A stretch of 64,000 nt of DNA from Brachycybe producta (lineage: Eukaryota; Arthropoda; Diplopoda; Playtdesmida; Andrognathidae), in assembly GCA_036925085.1 (NCBI GenBank), contig JAUPFP010000036.1, positions 1,736,001 through 1,800,000 on the forward strand. Reading direction: 5' to 3'. The position numbers were made by a program, and so were the translations under genes. Below, piece by piece: positions 36,095-48,402 of this stretch (its first letter is position 1; each line of letters starts with the position of its first letter). A model generated the notes under the pieces. It was not told where the DNA came from. It saw only the letters and a program-made list of their open reading frames with translations, and searched no databases.

Positions 36095-36400
36095 CTCCAT
36101 AATGAGGTCTCTGGTTATTCTGCATTTCAGTAGCAAAAACAGTTGATACTAGAAGAGTAACTAAATCACGTAAGAAAGTTTTCATCGGGATGTTTTTAAA
36201 AATAAACGTTTTATAATATTTGCAAATTGTTCTTTTTCATTTCACTTCTCTAGATGAGCGAAAAAAATCGTATTTGTCCTTAAAAGTTTATTTTTTTTTT
36301 CATAAAGATTTTTTTAAAAAAAAATTTAAAATAGTCTTTTGACGTAAAAATATCCTTAAAATATCATTAGATTATAACTGGCCTAATATCAACGTGTGTG
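36095..36400. mobile_element. Family F foldback element, copy g (decayed)
   Basis: Left arm CTGGTTATTCTGCATTTCAG, TACTAGAAGAGTAACTAAAT. The right arm retains only GACGTAAAAATATCCTTAAA. The rest is homopolymer-rich. Confidence 0.5.
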
Positions 36401-37401
36401 TTTTTTAAACTAAAAATCTCTTAAGTTATTTTCTTGACATTTTAAAAGCACACACATACTTAAATCTGAAATCGTTTTACATTTTACACCACTACATGTT
36501 CAAAGAAGACAATAAAAAATGAAAAAAATAAGAGTTAAAGTCAATGTGACATTAGGTAAAGTTATACTTCTACAAAAGCATTGTTGTTAAGTTGTAACTT
36601 CAAGTATAGACAAAAAAAAACATGGTTCATAAAAAAATAGTCCTCTCATCATCAAAGTTTTTGACTTCAGTACAAAATTTGGAAAAAAAAAGTATTTCCT
36701 TTGAAACGATCCGACCACCAAAAACAAGAGAAAATTTTTTTTTGTATTTTTCTTAAATCTTTATTTAGCTAAAAGTGTGCTGTTTTATACCTAAAAATAC
36801 ATCAAACAACTGGAAAATGTTTCACGCTTGCAATTTTTTTTTTTTTCTTAAGAAATTTCTTTACCTCAGAAAAAAAACTCCTTATGTGCTACTAGTTTCG
36901 AATTTTATTTCAAATAGTTTAAGTTAACTATCATCCTTTTTATGTACTTAACATTCTTTAAGACATTCTTATAGAAAATCGAGAAAACCACAAATGACGT
37001 TAACTTTCATTACAAATACTAGTAAATACTAGCAACATCCTAGCAGTACTCTCTCATGGTTATGATGATTTTTTATGGTACAAATATCTACCATTTTGAA
37101 TTTGAATAATTACTCTGCAAGTAGCCATTAAAGGACCTGTTGTCAATGTATGCATATTAGAATGACACAAAATATAGGTTGTTTGACGACATTTGGTGGG
37201 AAGCGTTTGAGAATGTTGGTAATTATGTTTGATAATTACTACAGTAACAACGTTTGGTAGAACGATAAATTAAATAACCAAAATAATGTCCAGGTCCAAG
37301 AGCAGCAGATGATATTGTAATTTGGAAAGTAATTGAAATGCTTTGAAAAAAATGAGTAATTGTAATTAATTATTTATGCACTGATGTAATTAGTAGGGCT
37401 A

Positions 37402-37703
37402 GGATTTGTATGCAATATCAAGCAAATATTTCTCAATCGGTGGCCCAAGTACCAATTGCGAAGTAACAATCCCATTTAGATCAACCAACAAATTGCAACA
37501 ATTATGTTTTTTTTCAATTAAATCCACTGGTTAGAGGCTAGAACTCCAGTTGCCAAATGATAGTAACCAGATATCTAGCTTCTAACCAGCCTTTTTAATT
37601 AGAAAAAGTATAACTGCAGTTGCTTTAATGATGATGATTACATTCACAATTGGCATTTGAGCCACAAATTGAGAAACATTTGCTTGATATTGCATACAAA
37701 TCC
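37402..37703. mobile_element. Family E foldback element, copy 3
   Basis: 302 bp with exact 12-bp ends GGATTTGTATGC/GCATACAAATCC, then CAATATCAAGCAAAT and its complement. The inner stem uses CTGGTTAGAGGCTAGA and TCTAGCTTCTAACCAG. It is inserted in an AATTAC-rich repeat. This is the best defined copy of the family. Confidence 0.82.
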
Positions 37704-37749
37704 AAGCTCTATTAATTAGTAATTGTAATGATTTACTTTGGAAAGCAAT

Positions 37750-39090
37750 TTTTACCATTAAAAATGCATTAAAACTGCTATTTAGAAAAAATGTATCATT
37801 TAGTATTGAAACTTTGAAAGGATACATTGTAAAATACTCATACAAATTAGCAACATAAAGTTAATAAAAATTGAATAAATTATTTAAAAATACCTGTAAG
37901 TCTCGGACAAAAAAAAAATAATATAAACTAATAAATTATGGCACTTTTCCTTTAGTGCAATGCACTTGAAAATATCTAAAATGCAAATAACCCCCACACA
38001 ACCTACAACGGCACCAATGACAATCACCTACCTACCGCCTACAAGCTATTTATGAGAAATACTCAATTTTAATGCAGATTTTCAAAAATGTGCGATTTTG
38101 CCTCATACAAATCCTGTTTTTTATTTAAAAAAACACCTGGTTTACAAGATTAACTATCAGGTGTTACCGAAAATTGTTTCTTTGTTCCAAGAAAATAAGT
38201 AAGAATCAAGTTCAAAAACAACTTACATTACTTATTTTAAACAACAACAAAAAACTGGAAATTTTCATTTCAAAAACATATTGCTCATCTGCTATATTAA
38301 TTTAAAATTTAAAACTGTTGTCTATAACAATATTAGCATTTTTAGACCTTTGTTGCTCTTTACAACAACAAAGAGTCTTTACAGGTTTGAACGAAACAGG
38401 CAAAATCAGGATGTAGTATGTTTGGATGGATGCCAAATGTTCTGGGAATTATTTCTCCAACACGGGATCAGATATCTGGACAAAAACGTTTGCGTGTTAC
38501 TCATTGATCTAATGACATGCAACTTGTGTCAAAATCAAAACAATCCATCTACAAAATCACTAATTATGATTAATTTTTCTATCAAATTTTGAATTTTTTT
38601 TCTTCTATGCGACATAACTCGAGAATGGAACCACCTAGAATAATGAATTTTACTGTACATCTAAATGAATCTAAATATAGTACACTACTATAATGCCCGA
38701 AATTTTCAATAAAAATTCTTAGCATATGATTGCATTTAAAAGATTTTTTTCATGTCAAAGGTTCAAAAATATAAATTTTCCGACAGTCATTTATAGAGAA
38801 AAATCTCGCTAATCAGAACAAAAAGGAATCAAAGCTTGTTCAGGAATTACCAAATGTTTGGTTATCTAATTTTCTTCATTTCCACAGAAGCTCGCAAACT
38901 TAGCTATATCAAAAGACTTCTAAAAGGCATATCAAAATAAGCATTTAAGTGTGCTACAATTTCTTCAGGTAAAAATTATTGTGCCGTGAGCAAAACAGTT
39001 TGAGAATCACTGTTCTACAGCAATCATGAGCTATAGAACAATAGCATAAATAATGCAAGAAAGGTCCATAAGGTTCTTTGAATCCCTCTG
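37750..39090. other. AT-rich non-coding stretch
   Basis: Includes an unrecognised 103-codon plus frame (38281-38592) with no family motif, which I do not call a gene. A solitary hAT-like right end, TTTGAGAATCACTG, ends at 39020. Confidence 0.45.
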
Positions 39091-39093
39091 TTA

Positions 39094-39243
39094 AGGCCTT
39101 GTTTTCATTGGGGTGAAAATTTGAATTTCTTGAGAATTGTTGAACAAATAAATAGTGAATGGGTAGGGGGCCCCGTTTCTTCTATTTTTCACCAGTTGAA
39201 ATTTTCAAAAAGTTCAAATTTTCACCCCAGTGGAAACAAGGCA
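39094..39243. mobile_element. Short TIR element L
   Basis: About 150 bp. GCCTTGTTTTCATTGGGGTG then AAAATTTGAA on the left; TTCAAATTTTCACCCCAGTG then GAAACAAGGC on the right. That is about 33 bp of inverted repeat with three mismatches. TTA lies on the left and ATAA on the right, suggesting but not proving Harbinger-type insertion. Confidence 0.78.
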
Positions 39244-40307
39244 TAAAACATGAATTTTTTTTAGTCATAACAAGGTGGTAGTGGTTTAATTGAAATTATT
39301 AAAACAGGTCACGGGTGTTTATTCCGAAAAAAACAAAACACAAAAAAATACAAATTTAATAATATATTTTTAAGGTACGTCAAAATATGAAAATTGCCAA
39401 CAACTACCGAAAAAAATTGTGTTTATCACGCGGTATATCTATAAAGGTAAGCTGAAAATTAAACGCGGTCACGCGTCTGTCTGACCTTTCCACAACAAAA
39501 ACAACAAAAATACATCAAACCTCCCTCCAACACTCAATCAACGAACAAATTTATAAAGAAAAACTTTCTACTGAAGACAAAAAAAGTGATAATTCATTCA
39601 TTCATTAAGAAATACGAAAAATTTCACCCGAAATTGGAATTAAAATAATGAATTTAACAATGCATTTTACATAACATCCATTCATTATGCACGCAAATTA
39701 TAATAAAAGCTCTATTAAGATGTTTTTTTTTTCTTCAGATTAAAATCTACAAAATTAATGAACAATTATTTAATTAAAAGAGGGGGGGGGAATAAAAAAG
39801 TAAACAACTTTCTTCAATTCAAATCGGAAAAAAAGCCATGAAATTTATTTGGAACTTATTTTTTTAAAAAAGTCAACAATTTCTATTTTTTTTTCTGTCT
39901 ACAATAAACAGATGTAATTCCAAAAAAGATTTTCAAATAAACGGAAACCAAAAACTTTGGTACAAAACTTGAACTTTTTATCATAATAGAAAAATGAAGA
40001 AAAGAAAGCTGGTTCTTGAATTTTACATTGTAGTCAAAATAAATAAATAAACAGTTTGAGAAAACACCGCCATATTAAACTACTGAAACTATTTTGTAAA
40101 AAATATACTAATATTATTATACATATTAACTTGGGTACAAAAATGAACAGAGAAAATCATTAATTCCATCCAATTTCCAAACTGTCATTTCCATACACCT
40201 CACATTGTTGACATTATATCTATTAAGATGTACCTTTATAACTTTTTATACCTAAAACAGGAATAATCACACTAACCATGGGCCTCACATTACAGAAAGT
40301 CATAAAA

Positions 40308-40445
40308 TTGTGACCAACATACCTTATGATGTGTGCTATTATTTTATGACTGTCATTTAATGCTGTACATTAGTCAATCACATCCATACTGACAACAACT
40401 GCCATAATAATATTTTGTAATTTACTTTTGTGACTATGAGAAGGT
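40308..40445 (+). repeat. Dispersed repeat Q, copy 2
   Basis: AAAATTGTGACCAACATACC, GCTATTATTTTATGACTGTC and TTTGTAATTTACTTTTGTGA align in inverted order with 35882-36085. Weaker CATATGAC-containing relatives occur at 40455-40480 and 40850-41000. Confidence 0.6.
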
Positions 40446-42059
40446 TATCAAGTACATATGACAATTTACTGTCATAAGACAATCTTATTTTCCATTATTA
40501 TGTAATGAGAACCCCCATATATTCAGAACAACATTCACTGCGACAATTTCAGCAGTACATCTAGACTGCCAAGATGATAACTTTCTTACAAGACTTCCAA
40601 AGGTTTTTTTGCTCACAAAATTGAATAAAATGCTTATGTTGGATTTTTTTGTAAAGACATCGCGCAAAATTTACAGCAACATTTATTTCAAACTTGTAAA
40701 AAACAAATAAATAGCAACAAATAATTAGGAGTGTGTCACGTCTGCAAGGTTAACAAGGACAGTGTTTTGACTTCTGATGTTAAGGGGCAAATATGTAATT
40801 AGCATATATGATTAGCATCCTGTCATGCATTCATTATGATTGGTTACACTATTAGTCATAACTAGAATAGAACTGTCATAATGATATGACAAGTCCTATA
40901 ACATGCTTTTGTAATATGAACAATATTAGTCATAAAACAGTGCTTTTACAAGTTTATCAGATAGATATGACTATTTACTGTGATATGACATTCTAAATTC
41001 CTTTTTGTAAGGAGGCCCCCCGTAGTTATATTTGACTATTTCACAATAATTAAATTAGAAAATTGTTATTGCCATACAATAATTTAAATTAATTAGCCAA
41101 CAAATACAGTTATTATATATGTATACAGACCTTAAGACAACTTCAAAAGCTCCTACAATTTTCAAACATACTAATATTTTACAATAACAATACTTGACCA
41201 CTGTCCGGTAATTTAGCTTATTTTCCACATAGTGAGTGGCACTTCTAATTTCTAACTGTTCCATACTGTTATGGTTACTAAACAAACTACACAATTAGTA
41301 AACAAACATTAATATCCATATAGAACCTACATAGTGTGACAGACATAAACTAAAGGGGTTAACTAAAAGCAAATCATTAATTAAAAGTCATAAATTCTAA
41401 ACAGATTTTAAAAAAAAACATTCAAACAAAATTCATTATACACCTATAATATACAATTCACAATTAAATTTTTTAATCGAAATACTGAAAAACAAGTCGT
41501 ACATAATAAATATAAGAAAAACAAATAGTGGACAAATAAAACATGCTAAATTTCAGTTGCAATTAAAGTGTTTGTCTATTTTAAATTTTAAACATGTAAA
41601 CATGTTTTAATATTATTGACGCCAAATAATTTATCCATTAAAAAGCTAGTTCAGAAATCTTGATAAAAGTTTTAAATTTATGTTTAAAGGACAACACTTT
41701 CAAACTATAAAGACAATTAAATACAATTGTCACAAATGACCGTGGAAAAAAAAATACACACCTGAAAACCAATCAATGCCGGAGTTCAGTTTGAGAAACA
41801 AAAACCTTTTTTTTAATCAATTCTAAGTTTAAGATTTTTTAAAGCCTTTTAAAGTAAATAAATGATTTGCCTGAATTAATTTCAATTCACTTTTTATGGG
41901 ATTGTTTTAATTTTGAAAGCCGGCTTTTTTATAGTGTAGGCCTATTTATGCAAATTAAACAAAATCTCGAACATTTTCTAATTGTGTTTTTTTTAATAAC
42001 GACAACATACTGACTATTTAAATATAAAAAATCATTAATTCATGTTTGTTAATGTTGTT

Positions 42060-42370
42060 TTAAAGGTGGTCTTAAAAGTAAAAACGACTCTTGAAACTGA
42101 TTATTCTTTCTTTCAAGAGCAAAAAATAAGACAAACTTCGAAGTGCTTTAGAAACTAGAAGTGTAGCTCAATCACTTAAGGATATTTTCATGTTGATATC
42201 GTTAAAAAATGAAACGTTTTATAGACAAAAATTTAAAAAAAACATCTACTGTAAATTGGGTCATTTTCAAAATCACATAAAAAGCTTATTTTTAAAGATA
42301 GTAACATGAAAGTGATTGAGCCACCCTTCTAGTTTCTAACACATTTTCAATATCACAGAACAATCTAAGC
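42060..42370. mobile_element. Family F foldback element, copy h
   Basis: Left arm CTGATTATTCTTTCTTTCAA, GTGCTTTAGAAACTAGAAGT, GTAGCTCAATCACTTAAGGA. Right arm GTGATTGAGCCACCCTTCTA, GTTTCTAACACATTTTCAAT. Among the best preserved copies of this family. Confidence 0.75.
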
Positions 42371-42390
42371 CTTTATAGCAGAAAAAAAAA

Positions 42391-42700
42391 TCACAAAAAA
42401 TGTGAGTTATATCTTACAATGTCATAGCTAATGACCAATCATTTTAAAACTGTCGTAATATTCTAAACACCAGCCTATGGCTTTCATTGACATATATGAT
42501 AACTGGTAGGCTACACATATGACAGTATTATAATTTGCTCTTTAATAACTTTTATAAGGATATGAGCTAAAAATCACAAAAATGTAACGATCATATCTTA
42601 TGATGTCACAGCTGATGAGTCATGAACAACCATTTTTTTTTCTCATAACTGTCATATTATTTTGTGAGAACATATGACAGAATTGTAATTTGCTTTCATC
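42391..42700 (+). repeat. Direct duplication of repeat Q
   Basis: Two copies. The first begins at about 42391 (AATCACAAAAAATGTGAGTT) and the second at about 42571 (AAATCACAAAAATGTAACGA). Each has ATCTTA(C/T), ATGTCA(T/C)AGCT and ends CATATGACAG followed by AATTTGCT. A third ACACATATGACAGTCTTATT lies near 43050. Confidence 0.6.
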
Positions 42701-42724
42701 AACCATTAAAGTACACTAAACAGA

Positions 42725-43030
42725 GAAGAGTTACAATGTGTGGCATTGCTTAGCCACCAGACCATTGAATGAGTTATTTCATATTTCGATATTAGAGAAA
42801 GGACCCCGAATCAGTCAAGACCAGGATCTGTATACCTTGGGCCTGTGTACACCTACTCAGGTGCACCCATGCCTAAGGAACCGTGCCTTGATGGGTATCC
42901 ATCCATCGATCCACCGACTACGGAACCAGGATGTGATTTATACTATGGGGTCTTAGATGGCAGAGAAAGGGGGGAGGGAGGGGGGAATGTGGCACTTGGA
43001 GTACGAGTTACTCCAAGGCTATGACTTGAA
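42725..43030. other. GC-rich island with overlapping open frames
   Basis: Markedly GC-richer than its flanks. One plus frame (42738-42956) and a second plus frame (about 42771-43023) are open. The second is rich in Pro, Gly and Tyr and ends in a stop at 43021-43023. Neither starts with a credible Met context or matches a family I know. A stem CTTGGAGTA-CGAGT-TACTCCAAG lies at 42995-43017 and a GGGGGGAGGGAGGGGGG run at about 42970-42986. It could be an orphan exon or a repeat. Confidence 0.3.
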
Positions 43031-44041
43031 AGGGAAGAAAAAATACAGAGTGTTACACATATGACAGTCTTATTAGCTTTCTATAATGACTCCCCCCCCC
43101 CAGTTTCAAAATCAGCTTGTTCATAAAACATCTTAAAACAAAAAAGCTCCACCTATGTAAAACTACATAGCAAAAAATTGCAACTAAAAAATAAGGAATG
43201 ATTTTTTTCTTCTTGTTGTTGTTTAACATTAAAATGTTCATATATGACTCCATATATCAAAGTAAAATTTGAGAAATTGTTGAGCCTTTTATATGCTCTC
43301 AAAATCAATATCCATAATTTTTCAAAGTAATATCAGGCAGAGAGAAATCCATTAGAATTTTTTTTTTCAAGGAATTTCAAATTATTTTTTTCTCTCTTCA
43401 TATTAAGGGAGGGGGGATATTTTTATATATAATATTTTGAATTCATCATGTGTAAGTCGAAGTAAATCGACTAAAGGTTTTAATTAAATTTCGTGCGAGA
43501 GTCAGTCACATGATTGGTTTGAAACTATAAAAAAATGATGAAAATACATCATCTTATTGCAGTATTTACTAAAAACAAGACTTTTCTTTAAAAAAAAAAC
43601 ATGCGCCAATATAACAAAGATGGTATCTACAAGATTATAAATTTCAAAACATGGAAAAGAAATTCTTATACCTATGCCTAATTTCTAACTAGAGGGTGGC
43701 CCAATAAAGATTGAGACATGTTTTGTACAATCTAGTAAAATTATTTAATTAAGAGCCTAGAAACACTCCAGCATGTACACAACCACATGCTTCATGACAC
43801 CATTGACTCAATGGTAAGTGAAATTTGACATTTCCTAAAACATGGTCTCCATTCTAACAAAACATCTCTTCAAACTGTGCTCTGAACAATAATTCAAGTT
43901 GTAATTTTTTCTTGAATGTTGTGGTTAGGTTTTAAAGTATTTTGGTTGCAATATTCCAAGTGGTTTTTATTTTACACCCTTTTGAATTATTCTAATTTTT
44001 GCTTGACCCATGTTAAAAGATCACTGACCTCAAATAGGTCC

Positions 44042-44098
44042 CTGAAAGATGTTCCAGAAGAACTGAAAGGTGGCTAGTTCTTCTGGAACATCTTTCAG
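44042..44098. repeat. Perfect 23-bp stem, 11-base loop
   Basis: CTGAAAGATGTTCCAGAAGA ACT pairs exactly with AGTTCTTCTGGAACATCTTT CAG, loop GAAAGGTGGCT. It sits inside the mariner-like element. The absence of any mismatch suggests a recent inverted duplication. Confidence 0.95.
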
Positions 44099-44250
44099 CT
44101 TCAAGAAAATGGTGTTATTCTTTATATGTGTTCGTTCTTCAAGTATTAAAGTAATGGTATGTTGTTTTGAATTGTCATTTGGTTGCTAAAGCCACTTAAG
44201 CAACTTTGGAACTTCCAAATACACCACCGTCTCATGGCACGTTAGGCATA

Positions 44251-44520
44251 GATTTTTATGCAATATTATCAAGCAACTATTTCTCAATCTGTGGCCCACC
44301 AAGTGCCAATTGTGCAGTAATCATCACAATTAGAGCAACTGCAATTATGTTTTTTTTCTAATCAAAAAGGCCTGGTTAGAGGCTAGACGTCTGGTTACTA
44401 TCAGTTGTCGACTCGAGTCCTACCTTCTAATCAGTGTTTCTGATTGAAAAAAAAAAATAATTTGTTGGTTGATCTAAACGGAATTGTTACTTCATTTACC
44501 TTGATATTGCATAAAAGTCC
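44251..44520. mobile_element. Family E foldback element, copy 4 (nested in mariner-like element)
   Basis: GATTTTTATGCAATATTATC to CTTGATATTGCATAAAAGTC, with GGTTAGAGGCTAGA and CCTTCTAATCAG forming the inner stem. Its position shows that it inserted after the mariner-like element. Confidence 0.78.
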
Positions 44521-44589
44521 GACCACTAAAATTATATAAGATAATTTGAGACTGTCTCATTTTGATTGGACCACCCTGTATAATTTTTA

Positions 44590-46460
44590 CAGTCTATCCT
44601 GGAGAATAATAAGTTAAATTACTGATATTAAAATGAGTTAGTGGAGACGCAACCCAATGGTTAATCATCTTAATTTTTTTTTCAAAATGTTTAAAAATTT
44701 AGTTGATGTTGAGACAAGAAAATTTGTAAAAATGTTTAGATTTTATGGCCTAAAAAATTATGCAAATGTCCGCGCCTTTGAAAGTGATCTAGGCTATACA
44801 AATTTACTAAGCTTTTGTCAAAGAGACTTTTCTTTCTCTTTTCTAAAATTGGACAATAATTAATCACTCAACAATTGATTTTACGTCATTGATATTGATC
44901 TTTCTCTCAAGTTTTTTCAACTGTCTCTCCCTTTACTTAAACTAAGTTAAAAGTATTTCTCTCTCACTTTGGATCATCAACCTTTTCCTTTTTAAAATTT
45001 ATCCTCAGTTAAGAGAAAAAGCTACTTTCAATTTATGAAGTTTATTATAATTATTATTATTACTATTATTATTGCTATTATTATGTTGTAGAAAAATCTG
45101 AAAAATGAATGCCATTTTCATTTCATCTTTGCTTCTGTATTTTTCTTTAAATAATCTAATATTTTACTAGTTATTCTCTTTTGCTTAATTAGTTTGGCCC
45201 TCATTTACACTTGACATAAATTAGGGTGTAAATGCGTTTCAAACTGGAAAAAAAGCATAAATTTAAGGCAGGTTCAAATAAAAGTTGAATTCTGTTTTTG
45301 TTTTGTTTTGTTTTTAAATTGTTAAAATTTCTCTTTGGTTTGGATGAGTTTCTATTTTAGCTTTTCCATTCAATGATTAATTAGTTCAGGTAATATAATG
45401 TATTTTAATTAGATGTAGGTTAGATTTAACTATTAAGAGTTGCCATGAAATAACACAATTCAATGTTACAAACATTGATGAGAGAGAAATGGCAATTTAT
45501 TGTATATAGTTAAACTGGTAGAGTTAAGGGTTGGGTTTAACTATTAGCAAAAACTAATAAGTACTGTAATAAGCTAACTAATAAAATGTACTTTTTAACT
45601 TCACAACAAACCATGAACTTGATAAAGCCAGATTTATTTGCATTGTGTGTACTTTGTACTATTGTCAATTTGTTACAATTGTATGAATTCATCTTTCTCT
45701 CTCTCTCTCTATGTATGTGGTACAAATAGAAAACAGCACGAGCATTCTAGTATCCAATACTAGTGATTACACAATAGACACAAAAGGTGTGTTTTTTGTG
45801 TGTGATTGAATTAGGGGTCCTATTCATCTCTGGACACCTAACATGTTTTTATAAGCCATGTTAATCGAAATTATACACACAAAAATTGGAAAAACTGGCA
45901 TCAGATTAAAATTGCTTAGAAAAAAAAAATCTACAATTTATCACAAAAGTTGAATAAAAACTTCTTTTGTGTAGAACAAAAAAAAAAGTCATGACTATGC
46001 AAATAATATGTAAAGTAAACATATTCAATATTTTTTTTATTCTTTCCAAAAGAATTTCGTGTTTTTTTTTAAGAAAAAAAGGATGAGTTTTCGTATTTAT
46101 CGGTCAAGATTCAAAATGATTATTATGCATTGACTTTTTTTTAGAAAGTAATTTCAAACAAACTTCAGTATAATACAGCCAAAGTGGAAAATTCAAGTCA
46201 TTTTGTAAAGTTGCTAGTAAATTTGCGAAATCACTAATCTCTTAGTAAATTTGCATATTAATTCGCATTTCTCACAATTTGCAGAACTAAAAGATCTAGC
46301 TATGTGGGTCGCATGAATAAAACAAAGCAAATGCTTTGACTACTAGATATATTAAGTAAATACTGAAATCCAGACTAATATAAAAACTGAGCAAAAACAA
46401 AAAAAAGCAAAACCTTAAAAGTAAAAGCTTTTACTCCTTTAAGATATGTTATGAGCATGC
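44590..46460. other. AT-rich non-coding stretch
   Basis: Holds an interrupted (ATT)n run at about 45047-45084 and a CT run near 45695. No gene supportable. Confidence 0.5.
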
Positions 46461-46469
46461 TTTTCAAAT

Positions 46470-46555
46470 TTGTTATGCTTTTCAGAAGCAACACAAGGGA
46501 CAAATTGAAAGTGTCTTAGAAACTAGAACAGTAGCTGAATCAATGACACAATTGC
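46470..46555. mobile_element. Family F arm, copy i
   Basis: CTTTTCAGAAGCAACACAAG, AAAGTGTCTTAGAAACTAGA, ACAGTAGCTGAATCA. Left arm only. Confidence 0.6.
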
Positions 46556-46606
46556 GAATTTCAAGAATTTTTACTACTTTGAACCTTGTATCAACTGTTA
46601 TAATTC

Positions 46607-46920
46607 TAGCATATGCTACACAATAAAAAGCAATATGGCATATACTAATAACATTTGAAGCATTTACTTATACTTCATGTTAGAATGCTAGAACAGTAGC
46701 TAAATCAATAACACTCCTTCTAGCATTTAATATTTACAGCATTTCTTACTCATTTCAAGCATTTACAACTTTTCATTAACTCTGTAACATTTACTGTGAT
46801 AATCCTAGCATATACTTAACAGTAAAAAGCAAACTGATATTCCTAACATTTGAAGCATTTACTTAAGAGTCCATACTTAATGCTAGGATGTTACCTAACA
46901 TTTACTTTCTGCACTTCAAG
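46607..46920 (+). repeat. Degenerate tandem duplication, about 200-bp period
   Basis: CTAGCATATGCT, GTAAAAAGCAA-like, AACATTTGAAGCATTTACTT and AATGCTAG recur about 200 bp later (46807 onward). Shorter GCATTTAC motifs lie between. Confidence 0.6.
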
Positions 46921-47495
46921 AATATGCTTCATTTTATTCATACAGCTCAATGACATTTTCAAGATTGACTTATTATTTTAATCATTCTTCAAATTTATTA
47001 GTGCATTGGCGGTTTTATACAATGACTAAACAATCTGCAGAATAACTGTTTTGTTATAAAATTCAAACTATACCAATCATATATTCTGCCATGTTATAAA
47101 TGTAGTCACTTTAATTCTGAATTTTATAAATGCTAAAGTAGGCCTATTGTTTTATGTCAATGAAATTAAAAACAAATTAATGCCAGTTGTATCTAATGAC
47201 TTTTTTTTGTAGTTCATTGTCTTCCAGATGTAGAAAAGATATCAGAAAAGGTTAACATTGGAATTTACCGACCTAATGTCACAAAATTCTATCATGATTT
47301 CTAAAAATGACCTCAACTATAATATAAATTTATACTATTTTCTCCCCTTCCATTACAATACAACAAAGCTGAACTAAATTACAATTTATAACCGCCATAA
47401 TAAACATATCTGGGTAATATGACCACCCAAAGATATTTTTTTTTTGTTAAATATTCATTCAAAAAATCGGGTCAAAACTGACACCCACACACAGC

Positions 47496-47516
47496 ATGGC
47501 GTCACTTTGACGCCAT
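47496..47516. repeat. 9-bp perfect hairpin ATGGCGTCA-CTT-TGACGCCAT
   Basis: Small perfect stem with a 3-base loop. Possibly a decayed element end. Confidence 0.7.
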
Positions 47517-47716
47517 TTCTTTTTAAAAACATTCACTTTCCAAGTCCAAACAAAATATTAAACCATACTATTTATTAGTCATTCTCAATTTATGCAAGAA
47601 AAAAAGTTGATGGAATTTTAAATTAAAATAAATTCAAATTTTATGAAAAGTGATTTGATATCCTTTTAACCTTTTAAAAAGTTTTTTTTTAAATATTCAA
47701 AATAATTGCAAATCTC

Positions 47717-47990
47717 GCAATCAAGCAAAATGTTTCTCAATCTGTGGCCTAAAAGCCAATTGTGAAGTAAAAGGGGAAATATGTCCACCAACAATTCTGG
47801 TTTTCAAAAATCAAAAACACTGATTAGAGGCTAAAACTCTAGTTGATAACTGATAGTAGGCCTACTTAACTATATATCTAGCTTCTAACCAGCCTTTTGG
47901 AATAGAAAAAAGCATCACTCTAATGATGATGATTACTTCACAACTGGCACTTGGGCCACTAATTGAGAAACATTCACTATATTGCATAAA
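47717..47990. mobile_element. Family E foldback element, copy 5
   Basis: GCAATCAAGCAAAATGTTTC, GTGGCCTAAAAGCCAATTGT on the left; GGCACTTGGGCCACTAATTG and TATTGCATAAAATTCC on the right. Inner stem TTAGAGGCTA and TAGCTTCTAACCAG. Confidence 0.75.
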
Positions 47991-48237
47991 ATTCCGCGTT
48001 ATTGCTAATAATAGTTGTCTTTTAACTCTGCCTTATTCAAATAAAAAAAAAATGTGTTACCTGGACACAAAGAAATGCCGAATTGTATTTTAAAGACAAT
48101 AATTAATATTCAACAAAGCGGTAAATCTCTAGTTGATATCGTAAAATGGTTTTACCAATTGCATACATAATAAGGGGTGTTACACATTTTGTAACGTAAC
48201 TAGTTATATTTCGGGGGAAAAAAAGTTGGACCCTTAT

Positions 48238-48402
48238 CACACAGACCGTTTTTTGACCACTCGTCGACTGCAAAATGAAGTGGAGTTGTCGCCAAAACCG
48301 ACCACCTTGAGCCTTTCCATAAAAAAATACATCGCAACCGCATTGCAACCACAACCTAAACACCTTTAAAATCATTTCGCAATCAGAAAAGTGGTCTGTG
48401 TG
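48238..48402. mobile_element. Short TIR element, CACACAGACC ends
   Basis: 165 bp. CACACAGACCGTTTTTTGA and TCAGAAAAGTGGTCTGTGTG are inverted. The interior repeats CGCAACCGCA/GCAACCACAACC. It looks like a small MITE, but no TSD could be read. Confidence 0.62.

Larger units (their letters stand above)
43692..44578. mobile_element. Mariner-like non-autonomous element
   Basis: Left TIR GAGGGTGGCCCAATAAAGAT, then TGAGACA; right end complement CAGGGTGGTCCAATCAAAAT, then GAGACA. TA flanks both ends (43690-43691, 44579-44580). The GGGTGGNCCAAT terminus and TA duplication fit Tc1/mariner. Subtracting family E copy 4 leaves about 617 bp, too short for a transposase gene, and I see no such frame. Confidence 0.8.

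Noticed and set aside
38281..38592. 103-codon plus-strand frame
   Set aside because: Considered as a decayed transposase because a hAT-like end lies downstream at 39020, but no hAT motif and no matching left end or TSD were found.
34541..39020. A possible 4.5-kb hAT between CAGTGATTCCC and GAGAATCACTG
   Set aside because: The 8-base flanks (ACCTAAAA and TTCTACAG) do not match and no transposase frame lies between; probably two unrelated ends.
42970..42986. G-quadruplex candidate in GGGGGGAGGGAGGGGGG
   Set aside because: Only three separated G-runs; not a canonical four-run motif.
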